The translations under genes were made by a program, and so were the position numbers. DNA of 64,000 bases from assembly GCA_025769875.1 (NCBI GenBank), contig JAGFNK010000260.1:1-64000 (forward strand), written 5' to 3'. Under the pieces are notes generated by a model. That model saw only the letters and a list, made by a program, of their open reading frames with translations, ran no database searches and was not told the DNA's origin. Source of the stretch: Russula earlei (taxonomy: Eukaryota; Basidiomycota; Agaricomycetes; Russulales; Russulaceae). The first letter of the stretch is position 1; each line of letters starts with the position of its first letter. Of this stretch, positions 50,250 to 61,690 are shown one piece after another.

Positions 50250-50743
50250 TGTTGAGATTATCATTGATTTGGTGTGTTACCACTACCCTGGGACGTTGTG
50301 ATGTAATCACAGCTCAGATGCGTTGATGCGTTGGTTACACGGACCGGGCATCACCGGCGTAGACGCATGACACGTTGGATCACGCGGTCCGGCTCAGCTC
50401 ATATGCTGAGATCTGCGTTACTTACAATGATAAGTTAATTGATGACAATCGGTAGCTACTAACGACTGATCCTTTTATGATCTTTGTTTCTTATTGATGG
50501 TAGCTACCTGCAGTGTACTTAGAGACGCTCTGGAGTACTTAAGAGTGTCGTATTTCGATAGATCACTTCAGTCTTGTCTTACACAATACTGAAGTGAGTA
50601 CTTACTGTTTCCTATCTCATCTCTCGCATCTAATCACGCGTTGTAGATATCTTGTGATAGGTATTACTGAATTATAGTCTTGTCTTACACAATACTGAAA
50701 TATCTTGTGATAGATCTTAAGGATCTTATCGCTCTTATCATAA
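50250..50743 (+). repeat. LTR-like insertion, probably solo
   Basis: This starts TGTTGAGATTATC and ends near ATCATAAC. It splits the accessory-protein similarity: the left flank encodes LHLNR and the right flank resumes GGQATLQLAYI. It contains a 22-bp direct repeat TCTTGTCTTACACAATACTG at about 50572 and 50678. No target duplication is clear, so the exact ends are uncertain. Confidence 0.5.
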
Positions 50744-50878
50744 CCTGCGCCCATCTGCTTCAACACACACAAGGGGGACAAGCAACCCTCCAATTGGCAT
50801 ACATAGAAGGGAGAAGATACATCTACAACTGGATTGAAGCGACATGGACCCATGGCATCATGGACACCTGTTAAGATC

Positions 50879-51393
50879 TACTCGATCTTAATACTGACTC
50901 TAGTGAAAGAGTTGCTTGATATAGTTCAAGCACTAGACTTTTAATCCTTTGATATTATCTCAGGAAGAATAGATGTAAGAGGAGAGAAGGGCCTCTTTCA
51001 CTTAGAGCTGTCACTATAGTTTTTAGAATGTCGACAAGATAATTGTTTCTTGTAAGAGAGTAAGTTGAGCGTATGGCTCAACTTCATAGTACCACAGACT
51101 ATTTATACAATATCTCAACAGCTACTGATCCGATTCATACAAAACTTGGGGTGCACATAGCTAAGAACCAGTAGTATCCAAATACGTAGAGCACAATTTG
51201 AGAATGTCAGAAATGACTCACGTGTGAGTCATTCTTTCTTAGTATCTGTCATCAACCAGTAAGTAGTGAGTAAGCCATTACTGATCGATGAGTAAGTGGA
51301 TCAGTAAGCAATCAGTAAGCCAGATGAATAAGTGCATATGAGTAAACAGAGATGAGTCACCAAAGCAGAGAGCAAAGGACGAGAATCCTAACA
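50879..51393. repeat. LTR-like sequence, second family
   Basis: 515 bp from TGTTAAGATCTAC to GAATCCTAACA, with the 5-bp TGTTA/TAACA terminal inverted repeat usual for LTRs. The element interior is not recognisable on either side, and the flanks show no target duplication. Confidence 0.5.
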
Positions 51394-52225
51394 ATACATC
51401 ATATCACTTACATCACTCCTGTCACTCCTGTCATGAACCATTCTCCGGAGAGGGCCCTTGAAGGACCCTTCCTTATAGGAGGAAACCCAGCCTCTATGGT
51501 GTCACCCTGTTCACATGAGCAAAAGGGGTGAGTAGAGGTGTCCACAATATTGCATGCGCATTATTGCGCGAGCGAGCGATTCTCGGCACAATCGACATAC
51601 AGCAAGCCCCACTTCAAAGCAACCCTTCTAGCAACAAAGGACAGTATTAGGGCCTTCCTAAGGACCCTTTGGAACGACTCTAGGAGCTCTACAATAGGCA
51701 CTAACCTAGTATCAAAGGCCCTACAACGCGTTATTAGACCAACTCTAATAACTATAGAACGAACTACAAGGCAATACTAAGGACCTTAATAGAAGTATTA
51801 GGGTCGACTCTAAAGGACCCTAATAGAACTATATAAGGGCCTTATAAGATAACACTACTCCCTAACCAAATTACAAGTCCTCAAATGACTGGCCCTAAAC
51901 TAACTAACAGTAAATGAATCAGGTGCTTTGCATGTGTACTAAAGCAGTGAACACATGGACAATAAAGGCTATTACTCATCAATATGAGCCTTCTTACTCA
52001 GCAGCTTACTGAGCATGACTGAGCATGCTCAGTAAGCATACTCTGACTTCTTACTCATCTGTCAATTGTGCTTGATAATAAGGTTATGACTTGTTCCCTA
52101 TTTAGCAGTTCTCTTGTAGTATATAAGCGCTCAATAAAGCAGTGGACAGTCTTCAGACTGTCCATTTGATTTGTGGCACTCAATTATTGAGGGTACTCCT
52201 TTAGGACTGCCCTATCTAGCACACT
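51394..52225. other. AT-rich repeat debris
   Basis: There are short palindrome-like motifs of the type AGGGCCTTCCTAAGGACC and CCCTAATAG (51640-51860), and repeated TTACTCA/AGTAAG motifs (51970-52060). No gene. Confidence 0.5.
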
Positions 52226-53063
52226 CTGGCTGTCAAGACACGTACTGCTGATCACTAAGGACTCAGGAGCAGGTGGGCAGGGGTCGGAACAGATGGTACG
52301 CGGCGTAAACAGCGTTGAACAGGAGGACGAGCCAAACGACTAGAAGATACCAGATGGGGACTGGTACGTGTTGCAGGAGGCAGAGGCGAAGAGTAGAGGC
52401 CAGTGCAGCGAGGGACTTTAAACAAGGTGGTCGTTGAAGAGTACCTTGAAGGCGAGGGAAGGCTTTAGACTGAGCAGTCGCAGGGGAGTACCCAGGAAGT
52501 GGAGAGTATCACAAATGGACAGTCTGACGACTGCCATGCTTCATTGGGGCTTATATACAGTATACAGGGTCGATTACAAAGCACTGGGACTATTCTAGAC
52601 TCTTTGGTACCATCCAATAGGACTACAGAGGCATAAACTTGCTTGTGTCAACTTTCAGGCTTACTGAGCGCATTACTGATCATTGTGGAGTGATGACATC
52701 ATTATGATGTCACTGTGGAGCGCTTAGTGAGCCTATGAGGTCACTGTGGAGTCGCTCAGTCAGCCATGATGTCATTGGAGCCTTGATGACGTCAGATGAT
52801 TTATGCAACAGTTTCTAAGAGTTTGTGCCGCTGTTTCGGGTCCATGGTGGCTGAGTGGCCATGTGGCTGCCACGCGATGATTACCCGATTAGGAAACTGG
52901 TGCCTGGTCGTGTTATAGTGCCTTTGCAATAGCAATATCTTGTACCGCAGGGGGAATAGCCCAGAAAATGGAAGGGAGTTGGCAATGCAAAGTGAGAGAG
53001 ATTCTTCTTGAGTAAAATAGGACAATCTTCGGCCAGGACTTGGCCTTGGTTCGTAACACTGGC
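52226..53063. mobile_element. Solo gypsy LTR with target-site duplication
   Basis: The LTR spans 52231-53058 (828 bp), TGTCAAGACACG...GGTTCGTAACA on the plus strand. It is flanked on both sides by CTGGC (52226-52230 and 53059-53063), a 5-bp target duplication as gypsy integrases make. It is closely similar along its length to the LTR at 55370-56201. A solo LTR forms by recombination between the two LTRs of a full element. Confidence 0.92.
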
Positions 53064-53551
53064 TCTCTCTCTTTGTGATCATCTCTCACAGCCTGTACCA
53101 GTTCCCCTCTGGTATCTGCTACTTGTTTTGACTATACTACTCACCAACTTCATCTTGGAACTCAGTCGACTCATCTCTGAGTTCTTACCTTGCTCTTGAA
53201 CAGGATTGTTCAACAGTGAGTCTTGACATCTGGACAGTCTCCACATAAACCATGCTGACCAGTCGACCCATCAAGTGTCCAACAACATTCCAACCACTGG
53301 GTCTCTGGAGCCTCACACTCCTGACGTACAACTTCTCACTCTTCCCCAATCCTTTCCACTAGTTCCAGGGCTATCTCCGCCACTGGGAACTCCCCTCATG
53401 TCAGTTTTTCCCCTTCCTGGAACCTACATGGAGGATGACCTTTCCCCTCAACAAGAAAACCTTCCTCCTATCCCATGTGGCTTTTTTGATCCCCCTGACT
53501 GTGCAAAATACACTTTTCACCTGCATCAGTTCTAAGTCTACTGTGTCCAAC
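53064..53551. other. Spacer between LTRs
   Basis: It contains a Pro/Leu-rich plus-strand open frame at 53275-53535 with no recognised family, probably retroelement leader or gag debris. Confidence 0.4.
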
Positions 53552-54433
53552 TGTCACGGTAACTACCCATGTCAGTTCACAAGCGGAAAACAAGTTGGTG
53601 ACAGAGAGGTGTTCAAGAAATGGGCTGGTTCCTGTGTATAATGAGTAAGGATCCCTGCAGCGGTCAAAGTGTTTTATGCTAAACAGGTTATGGCCAATAG
53701 ACCCTTCCTAGTACAACTTGGTCCGTTGAGAAGCTAGGGTAAGTTTGTAATGGGATAGACTAGGGCTGGTTCCACTAGCTATATGTGTTCAAGTCCATCG
53801 GGGACCTTGAACAATGCAGAGAGAGTAGAGGAAGGTAGGTCTTAAAGGAGGAGAGCTCTTCTCAGGAGAGTGAAGAGGGACTCTTAGGGAAGGAAGGGAA
53901 AAGTGAAGAGTAGATGGTGGATGGTGTGTTGAGAGTTGATGAAATGGAGAGGTAGATGTGGTTTGAGGATTAGGAGCGAAGTGGGTTGCAGGCAAATATG
54001 TTTGGACAAGAGTAGGTTGGATTCTACAAGAGACCAAGCTTAGGGCTTTGGTCACAAAGTACTGAGCTTATATATACAGGAGAAGCGCAGCAATAGCTGC
54101 GCTTTGACTGTGCTACTAGTATAGTAGGAGTCATAATAAGTAGGAGTCATAGGAATGAGGCCATGAATGAGTCAGAACCAAGTAACTGTGCTGCACAGTA
54201 GGTGCGCAGCATTGCACAGTCAAAACTAAGAAGTGAATATAAATGGAAAGAGAACCAAACAAAGGGAAAGTAACAGCAATCCAGTGTTACCTGGATGTGT
54301 ATGGATCATATGATAACACAGAAGGGATCACAAGACATAAGAGATCACAAGACTAATAAGCAAAGGGATGTATGAAAGCAAGCAGTCCATAGCAAAAGGT
54401 AAGAGGTAAATGTAAAAGGAAAATGGTGTAACA
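53552..54433 (-). repeat. 3' LTR of an older minus-strand element
   Basis: On the complement this runs TGTTACACC...CCGTGACA, directly preceded by a purine-rich GGGGGGGTGA tract (about 54434-54443), the expected polypurine tract beside a 3' LTR. It contains a TATATA motif (about 54068) next to a GCGCAGCAATAGCTGCGC palindrome. Confidence 0.6.
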
Positions 54434-54485
54434 TCACCCCCCCATCAAGGCCCCTAGAAGTGAGAATGACGATGATAAGGCCGAC

Positions 54486-55369
54486 CTACTTTCCTCTAAG
54501 GCTGGTCCGGCTTCGCAGATCGTACCCTTTTTGTTTGATGATCTCCTCTGTTGGGACAGTTTGGTCGAATGTGCCCCAGTTCACCGCAATGAAAGCAGGA
54601 TTTTCTGGAGTGATGGGAGGAGATTGGTGGGAGTCTGGGAGTGTTAGATGCGAAGGATGAACCAGAGAGTCAGAAGGAGTTGGCAGAGGAAGATGAATTG
54701 AGTCGCATAAGTTCCTGTAGGCGACTACGATCTTCTTCTTCATCTGATCTGTCTTGCCACCTGAGGTTGAGGGTAACCCAATTGAGAGTATTGGCAGCAG
54801 CGAGGGTTTGTTTGACTTCTTTGAGGTGGCCTTGATGTTTGAGTATTTGGGCGAAGAGGAGGCGTATGGTTTGTCTCCTTTTGAGGATCTCCGCTGTCCT
54901 GTACCTGTATGATTTGACTCCTGCTGTGAGGGAGGGGTCATTGTCGTCCTCAATGGCCCTATTGACGAAGTTTGTGTAAGGCTGGTCAGCAAGGAGCATG
55001 TCCCACTGCTCCTCATTGGGGACTGAGATAGGCCAGGCAGTGGGGATTGGTGTGAATACTCGAGAGAAGATGGGGGCTCCCTTGCCAAGGGTAGCATGGA
55101 TGAGGGGTTCAGGTTGAGTGTCCAACTCAACAAGAAACCAGTTTGCCCTGTACATGGTTCCTCCAGGGTACTCAGGGACTGCGAAATCAATAAGGGGGTA
55201 GTCCGAGGAGGGGATCCAGTCAGGGCTGGGTTGTGGGAGGTGAGGGGCATCAAAGAATTTGGCGGCCTCAAATGTTTTGGCAAGGGAGAATGGGGATGGA
55301 GTGCATGTTGGGAAAAGGTCAAGTCCCAGGGCATTGCAGTCAGATCCGAGAAGGGTGGAGGAGAGGGAG
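54486..55369 (-). pseudogene. Internal ORF of the older element, cut by the gypsy insertion
   Basis: The best frame is 55155 down to 54670: MYRANWFLVELDTQPEPL, then NEEQWDMLLADQPYTNFVNRA, and a Lys/Arg/Gln-rich helix (TAEILKRRQTIRLLFAQILKHQ). A second frame (to 54486) continues NLCDSIHLPLPTPSD to a stop. Frameshifts separate them and also the upstream segment LIDFAVPEYPGG. Upstream sequence ends abruptly at 55370 where a gypsy LTR begins. I do not recognise the domain. Position next to a 3' LTR suggests a non-polymerase retroelement protein. Confidence 0.5.
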
Positions 55370-56201
55370 TGTCAAGACACGTACTGCCGATCACTAAGGA
55401 CTCAGGAGCAGGTGGGCAAGGGTCGGAACAGATGATACGCGGCGAAGGCGGCATTGAACAAGAGGACGAGCCAAACAACGAGGAGGTACCAGATGGGGAC
55501 TGGTAGGTGTTGCAAGAGACAAAGGCGAAGGCTGGAGGCCAGTGTAGTGAGGGGACTTTAAACAAGGCGGTCGTTGAAGAGTACCTTGGAAGCGAGGGGA
55601 ATCTTTAGACTGAGCGGTCGCGGGGGAGTACCCAGGAAGATGAGAGTATCACAAATGGACAGTCTGACGACTGCCATGCTTCATTGGGGCTTATATACAG
55701 TGTACAGGGTCGATTACAAAGACCTGGGACTATTCTAGACTCTTTGGTACCATCCAATAGGACTACAGAGGCATAAACTTGCTTGTGTCAAGTTTCAGGC
55801 TTACTGAGCAGCATTACTGATCATTGTGGAGCGATGACATCATTATGATAGTCACTGTGGAGCGCTTAGTGAGCCTATGAGGTCACTGTGGAGTCGCTCA
55901 GTCAGCTATGATGTCATTGGAGCCTGGATGACAGTCAGATGATTTATGCAACAGTTTCTAAGAGTTTGTGCCGCTGTTTCGGGTCCTTGGTGGCTGGGTG
56001 GCCATGTGGCTGCCACGCGATGATTACCCGATTAGGAAACGGGTGCCTGGTCGAGTTATAGTGCCTTTGCAATAGCGATATCTTGCACTGCAGGGGGGAT
56101 AGCCCAGAAAACGGAAGGGAGTTGGTAATGCAAAATGAGAGAGGTCTCTCTTGAGTGAAATAGGACCATCTACGGTCAGGACTTGGCCTTGGTTCGTAAC
56201 A
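55370..56201 (-). repeat. 3' LTR of the gypsy element
   Basis: 832 bp, direct copy of the solo LTR at 52231-53058. On the complement it runs TGTTACGAACC...GTCTTGACA. A TATATA box is present near 55690. Confidence 0.93.
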
Positions 56202-56440
56202 TTCATCCCCTCTTTATAGACTTGTTGCTCCTGCAACGGTAGGGACTTGTTTCTTTGGGAGGTGGAGTAGTTTGCATATGAAAAGTCGAAGTCTGTTTGT
56301 TCGTGGGGAATTCTCTCTTGTTCTATGGATTGCTTTGGGGATAGCTGTGGTCGATTGAGTGCATGTGATTGCAGGGGTTCTTTGAGAAGTTCGTTGGTAA
56401 CAAGGATAAAGGTAGTCGTCGACAGAGGTCATGATGAGAG

Positions 56441-59400
56441 TTATTGGTTTAGGGGGTTACTCCTGGTGGGAATTGTTTTAAGCGCTTTCGGATATTTCCG
56501 ATGGAAGTCTTTGACAAGTGATTGCGCTCTTGATAGGTTAGAGGCTGGTTCCCAAGTATTTTCTGCAGCAGTGTACCCTTTCCATTTAACTAGGTATTGA
56601 ATCCCTTTGCGGTTCGGGGAGAGTCGAGAATTTAAGATCTGTTCCACTTCGTATTGTTCTTCTCCTTCGATTAGTACCGGTGGTGGGTTTGAGAAGTTAG
56701 GGCCATGGGCAGCGGTTTCTTTATAAGGTTTGATCAGGGAGTGGTGAAAAACTGGGTGTATCTTCCAAGACTTTGGTAGTTCGAGGCGAACGTTTACTGG
56801 ATAGGCAGTGGTGACTTTGAATGGCCCGTAGCGTCGAGGGGCTAGTTTTGCTTTTGGGTGAGTGGTTCGTAGATTTGTGGCTTCCAGCCATACTTGATCC
56901 CCTTCTTTAAAACGAAATGTGGAGGATTGGGGTCCTGATTGTTTCATGATCTCTGTTGCTCGGTTCAGGGAGGCAGCTACTTCTTCTCTGAGTTGGTTTA
57001 GTCTTGATAGTCTTTCTTGGATTGAAGGGAACTTTGATGTAAAGGCAAGGGGCGGAGCAAATGTTGGGTTAAAGCCATACCAGACCTCAAAAGGGGGTTT
57101 GTTCGTAGCACTGTGTTGTCTGGCATTATGTGCGAACTCCATAAAGGGAATCAGTTCTGCCCAATTGTCTGCTTGATGGTTGCAAAATATTCGTAGGTAT
57201 TGTTCTAGTTCTTGGTTAACTCGTTCTGTTTCTCCGTCTGTCTGTGGGTGATATGCTGTGCTTAATGATACTTTGACATTTAACTTCTTCCATAGTTCTT
57301 GAGTAACTTTTGCTGCGAAATTGAGGGCCTCTGTCTGATATTATTTGTGTCGGGAGGCCTATTCTTCTCCAGACATTGTTCATGATTAGTGTCGCTGTTT
57401 CATCTGCTGTGATTGTCTTGTGGCAAGGGGTAATGATTATTGCTTTACTGAATCGATCTACCACGACTAGGAGGCTGTCAAAGCCTTGTGAAATCGGTAG
57501 GTCCGTGATAAAGTCCATGGTAATGCTTTTCCATACTTCTCCGGCTGGTGTAATTGGTACAAGGGGTGTTTCTGTCTTTGGACGGTTCTTTGTACTCTGG
57601 CAAATTGCGCAACCGTCTACATAACTTTTGACATAGGTTAGCATTCCTGGCCACCAATAGTTTCGGCTGATTAGTTCGTAGGTTTTCCATTGGCCAGGAT
57701 GTCCGAGTGGCAAGGGAGTCGTGGTGTAGTTTCAGAATTTTCTTTCTTAGGGTGTCGTTGTTTGGGATATAGACCTTTCCTTTGAATAATATTAGTCCAT
57801 CTTCGAGGTTCCAGTCCTGTAAGCCTTTGGATAGTCGTCTTGGTCCATTCTTTATAATGATCGCTAACGCGTTAGATACTTCTGGGTCATAGTCTTTGCT
57901 AGATCGTAGTTGTTGTCGAAGTTCTTGGTCGCCGATTGGTTCTGTAGCGGAGGTGCGTGTTGCTCTGATTTTAAAAAATTTGTCATCTAGGAGCACCTTT
58001 CCATCATTTTCGTTTTGTATCCCCTCTTTAAAGTCTGGCCGCCTGGACAGACCGTCTGCTTTGTTCATAGTACCTGGGTGATGCGTGATAGTGAAGTCAA
58101 AATTGCTAAGGAGGAGTGCCCATCGGGCTTGTCGTCTTGTGAGCTTTTGTTTTGTCATGAAGTAAGTCAAGTTATTGTGGTCTGTCCATAGATCAATGGG
58201 GTGTGTAGCGCCTTCAAGGTAGTGTCGGAAGTGCCAAAGGGATAAGACAATAGCAAGGAGTTCTTTATCGTAGATCATGTAATTTCGTTGTGCGGGGTCC
58301 AAGGATTTCGAGAAATAGGCTACTGGGTGATATCTATTAAATTCATCGGGTTGTTCCAAGATTGCACCGACTGCAAAGTCACTTGCATCGCAGATGAGTC
58401 GAAAGGGTTTCGTATGGTCAGGTAACATGAGGATTGGGGCCGTTGTGAATGCTTGGATTAGTTTCTGAAATGCTTGTTCTTCATCGTCTTCCCACTTGAA
58501 GGGGTTCTCTTTCTTTGTTAAGTTAAACAAGGGCCGTGCTATTCGAGAGTATTGGTGGATAAATCGTCGATAGAAGTTGCAGAATCCTAGAAATGCTTGT
58601 ACTTCTGTAACATTGGTCGGAGTAGGCCATTTTGTAATGCCTATTAACTTGTCTTGGTCCATGGATATTCGTCCTTGGGAGATATTGATGCCTAGGTAAC
58701 TAATAGAGGTTTGTCGGAAAGCACATTTCTCTGGTTTCAAGTATAAGTCGTAGTCTTGGAGTGTTTTTAGGACCTTATGTGTCCAGTCGTCTAGTTCGTT
58801 CAAGGTTTGCGCCATGATTAGTATATCATCTAGATAGACAACCACTCGTTCAGTGGCAATGTACTTTGCTAGGATGGTGTTCATAAAGCGTTGGAAAGTG
58901 GCTGGGGCGTTGCAGAGACCAAATGTCATTATCAGTGGTTCGAAGAGTCCTAATGGTGTCTTGAATGCTGCGAGGTGTTCATCGCCTTCTCTTAGGCGGA
59001 TATTGTTGTATCCCCATCGTACGTCAAACTTGGTAAAGTATTGGGCTCCTTGGAGTTTGTCAATCAATTCAGGAATCAAGGGTAGTGGATACGCGTCTTT
59101 GACAGTTGCTGTATTCAGGGCTCTGTAGTCTTGTACTGGTCGTAGATTTCCTCCTTTCTTTTCTACAAAGAAGAATGGGCTGGCAATAGCTGCTTTTGAT
59201 GGTCGGATTGTGCCTCTTTTCAAATGTTCGTCTAAGTATTCTTTTAGGGCTTGTAGTTCCTTGGGAGTAAGTCGGTAGATGCCAGAATCGCGTCGGGCGA
59301 CTCCTGGTTTCAGATTGATTGCATGGTCCCATGGTTGGTGAGCAGGGAGGCGTTGAGAGGCTTGTTCATCGAAAACCTTTCGCCATTTCAAGAACTGGGC

Positions 59401-60047
59401 AGGGATAAGTTCGTCTAATGTCTTGGGGGGCGTTTCTGCATGGGCTAGTTTCGTAGCTGTGGTTGATTTGGCTCTTATGCTGATTGTCACTGGTCTGAAT
59501 GCATTGTAGATCTTGTTCGTCCACACATGGGTTCAATGGTCCTTCAGTATCTGGGAAGATTAGTGCAGCAACATTTGCAAACTCAGGTTCTTCTTCTTCA
59601 GGGAAAGTAAGCGCTTGTATTTGGTAATTCCGCGTTCCAGATGCAGATGCAATGGTTATGCTTGGGATGCGTGGTAAGGCAGGTTCGGGGGCAATTCCTC
59701 AGTGTGATTGTGTCAGTTTGCCCAATCGATATCTGGGATTGTGGTGTCGTAGCCAGTCTGTTCCTAAGATGATGTCGTGATCTCCAATGTTAGTGACAAG
59801 GAATTCTGCTTGTTCGTCATGAGTAGCGCCTGTATGCGCTTGAATGCGGAAGTCTCTGGATAGTGCTAAAGCGTATTAGTCCATTGGCATTTTGTGTTCC
59901 ATCTACATTCTGTGCTGGCAATGGTTTGGTCATAGTTCGGAGGTGCAGGTGGTGTCTTTGTGCGAATCGCTCGTGGATTATCATTCCTTCTGCTCCACTA
60001 TCGAGCAGGGCTCTTGCACCGATTTCTTTGCCGCTTGTCTTCCCCAC
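56441..60047 (-). pseudogene. Gypsy Pol polyprotein (PR-RT-RH-INT-chromodomain), frameshifted
   Basis: Protease: ALLDSGAEGMI (60047 frame). Then a long intact frame (59526-57478) with reverse transcriptase (GNLRPVQDYRALN, FGLCNAPATFQRFMN, catalytic YLDD), RNase H (CDASDFAVGA, YDKELLAIV, WTDHNNL) and the start of integrase. The zinc-binding/core part resumes in another frame (57713-57216): GCAICQSTKNRP, MDFITDLP and SDRGPQF carry core Asp residues. The last frame (57142-56441) has the GPFKV / HPVFHHSLIKPY region and a chromodomain (YLVKWKG, NTWEPASNL), which marks it as a chromovirus likely to target heterochromatin. Frameshifts near 57690, 57240 and 59530-59820 inactivate it. Confidence 0.93.
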
Positions 60048-61690
60048 TAAGAGTAACTTTCAAGGCAATGGATGGGGAGCGAATATTCTTGGTAAAAACT
60101 TTGGGGTAATTGATTTCTCTTTGTATCGTACTGATTTGGACCATGTCCCTTCTCGGTGCAGAAGGGGGTCCAATTAAAAATCCATAGGAGCAGATCTTGG
60201 GCGGAGGATCGAGTCCTGCAAGTGTTTCTCTCCAAGTTGTTAATGATGCAACAGGAATAGGTTCTTCTTGTGCAGGTTCGATGTTTTCATCTTGGATGGT
60301 TGTAGCTCTGACTGTTTGGGGGCGAGATCCTTGTCGTTGGCGTCCTTGGGCTGCTTTCTTTGCTCTACATTGATTTGCCATATGGTTCTTCTTTCCACAA
60401 TAATAACAGAGGTTGTTCTTGCGTCGAAACTCTTTCTCTGTATCTGTGAGAGGTTTTCCTTTCACTTCTGGATTCCCAAGGGTCGTTCGTTAGGGTTCTC
60501 CTTGATACAAGTTAATTTCCAAGGGATTGTCTGATCCTTGAGTGTTTAATCCTCGGGTACGCACAGAGCGTCCTCCTCGAAAAGCAGTGGAGTTGTATAG
60601 GTGGAAAAGGTTGTCAAATTCTCTTGCTGCTTTGACAAGGGCTGCAAGTGTAGTTGGTGTCGGCGTGATCCCTAGTATTTTCTGATGTAGGGCCTGGGTT
60701 AATGTTCTTCCTGAATGCGTACATCTTTGTTCTTTCATCGGTGGTAGCTCGTGATGCAGTGGTGCGACCATTTCTGATACCATTCATTAAATGGTAGTTT
60801 CCCTTGATAATAGGTGTGCATGGTGTTAGCGGAGGCTAATTCTGCTTCTGCAGGGATAAAGTGATCGGCAAAGGCTTTCTTGAAATCGTCCCATGATCCA
60901 TAGTCGGCTATAGTACGAGCCATGGCCTTAGTAGTTTGTTCTCTAGCCCATGCTCCAGCGGGTGTTCCTACTTTAAAGTGGGTTAGTGCCGCGGCAACTT
61001 TCTTGCTTTCGTCTGTAAAAGAGTCGCCATTGATGTAGTAGTAATTGGCCAAGGCTGCCCAAAAGGCTTCTGCATTGTCGGCTTTTCCATCAAAGGGTTC
61101 TGGGGCAGTCCCGACAAGACGTGGATTGCTTGACATGGTAGGATTCTGAGTTGTTGCAGTCGTAACAATAGGTGGAGCTGGAACCTTGTAACTGGATTCT
61201 AGTTGGAGTGAGTGTTCGAGGGACTGTCTGTGGTACGTTGCTAACTGTATGTGGAGTGGGTTGTTGAGTATTTCGTCGGGTAGAGGGTCCTGGAGTAGCA
61301 CTTCGAATGCTTGGTGCAGTGCCTAGAACAGCGGTAACTTCTTGTGTTGCTCTAGCGGTAAAGTCGACTTCCTTGTTGTTGTAGTAAACCCAATATCTTC
61401 TAGAACGGCTCCACTTGACTGGTTTATCTAGGAAGAGACCTCTGAAATTGTAAGGGTTGAATTCTTGGACGTTTTCTGCTCCTGGGGCTGCTGCTTTAAG
61501 TTGGGCAGGTAGTGACTTCGTCGTTATCGTCTTCGTAAAACCAAGAATCTGAAAGATTTCCTCGGTTGATAATAGATAATCCTGCAAATCTTCCTCGATA
61601 ACAGTGGTCTACAGTATCGTAGCTGAGGTTTTCAAATAAGAGTGGGATCAAGTTTTCTTCGTCGTCAGTGATATCTCTTCTAGAGCTCAT
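59998..61690 (-). pseudogene. Gypsy Gag, frameshifted
   Basis: From ATG at 61690 (MSSRRDITDDEEN). After a shift, FDGKADNAEAFWAALANYY...WDDFKKAFADHFIP is the gypsy capsid region. A further shift near 60780 leads to LHQKILGITPTPTTLAALVKAAREFD. Another leads to the zinc knuckle CYYCGKKNHMANQC at about 60400. The order is that of a standard Gag. At least three frameshifts break it. Confidence 0.88.

Larger units (their letters stand above)
47993..50878 (+). mobile_element. Degraded plus-strand retroelement interior
   Basis: This follows the LTR fragment in the same orientation as an element interior. Two blocks are related to the accessory proteins of the gypsy element at 61.8-64 kb: 48470-48897 (CSSVGIHLPDIDFPFGHL, YQGSFLITSIHDFLDRR) and about 49790-50245 plus 50740-50874 (LIGLLPFGQILNQVQ, YWHLSNSRDFNGQ, LQLAYIEGRRYIYNW). 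They are broken by a frameshift near 48625, a spacer without recognisable content (48930-49640, containing AT-rich runs) and an LTR-like insertion. No polymerase domain survives. Confidence 0.65.

Noticed and set aside
54486..55565. A 359-codon minus-strand open frame, Ser/Pro-rich
   Set aside because: It runs across the boundary between the older element and the gypsy LTR at 55370, so it cannot be one ancient gene. The more protein-like frame is 55155-54670.
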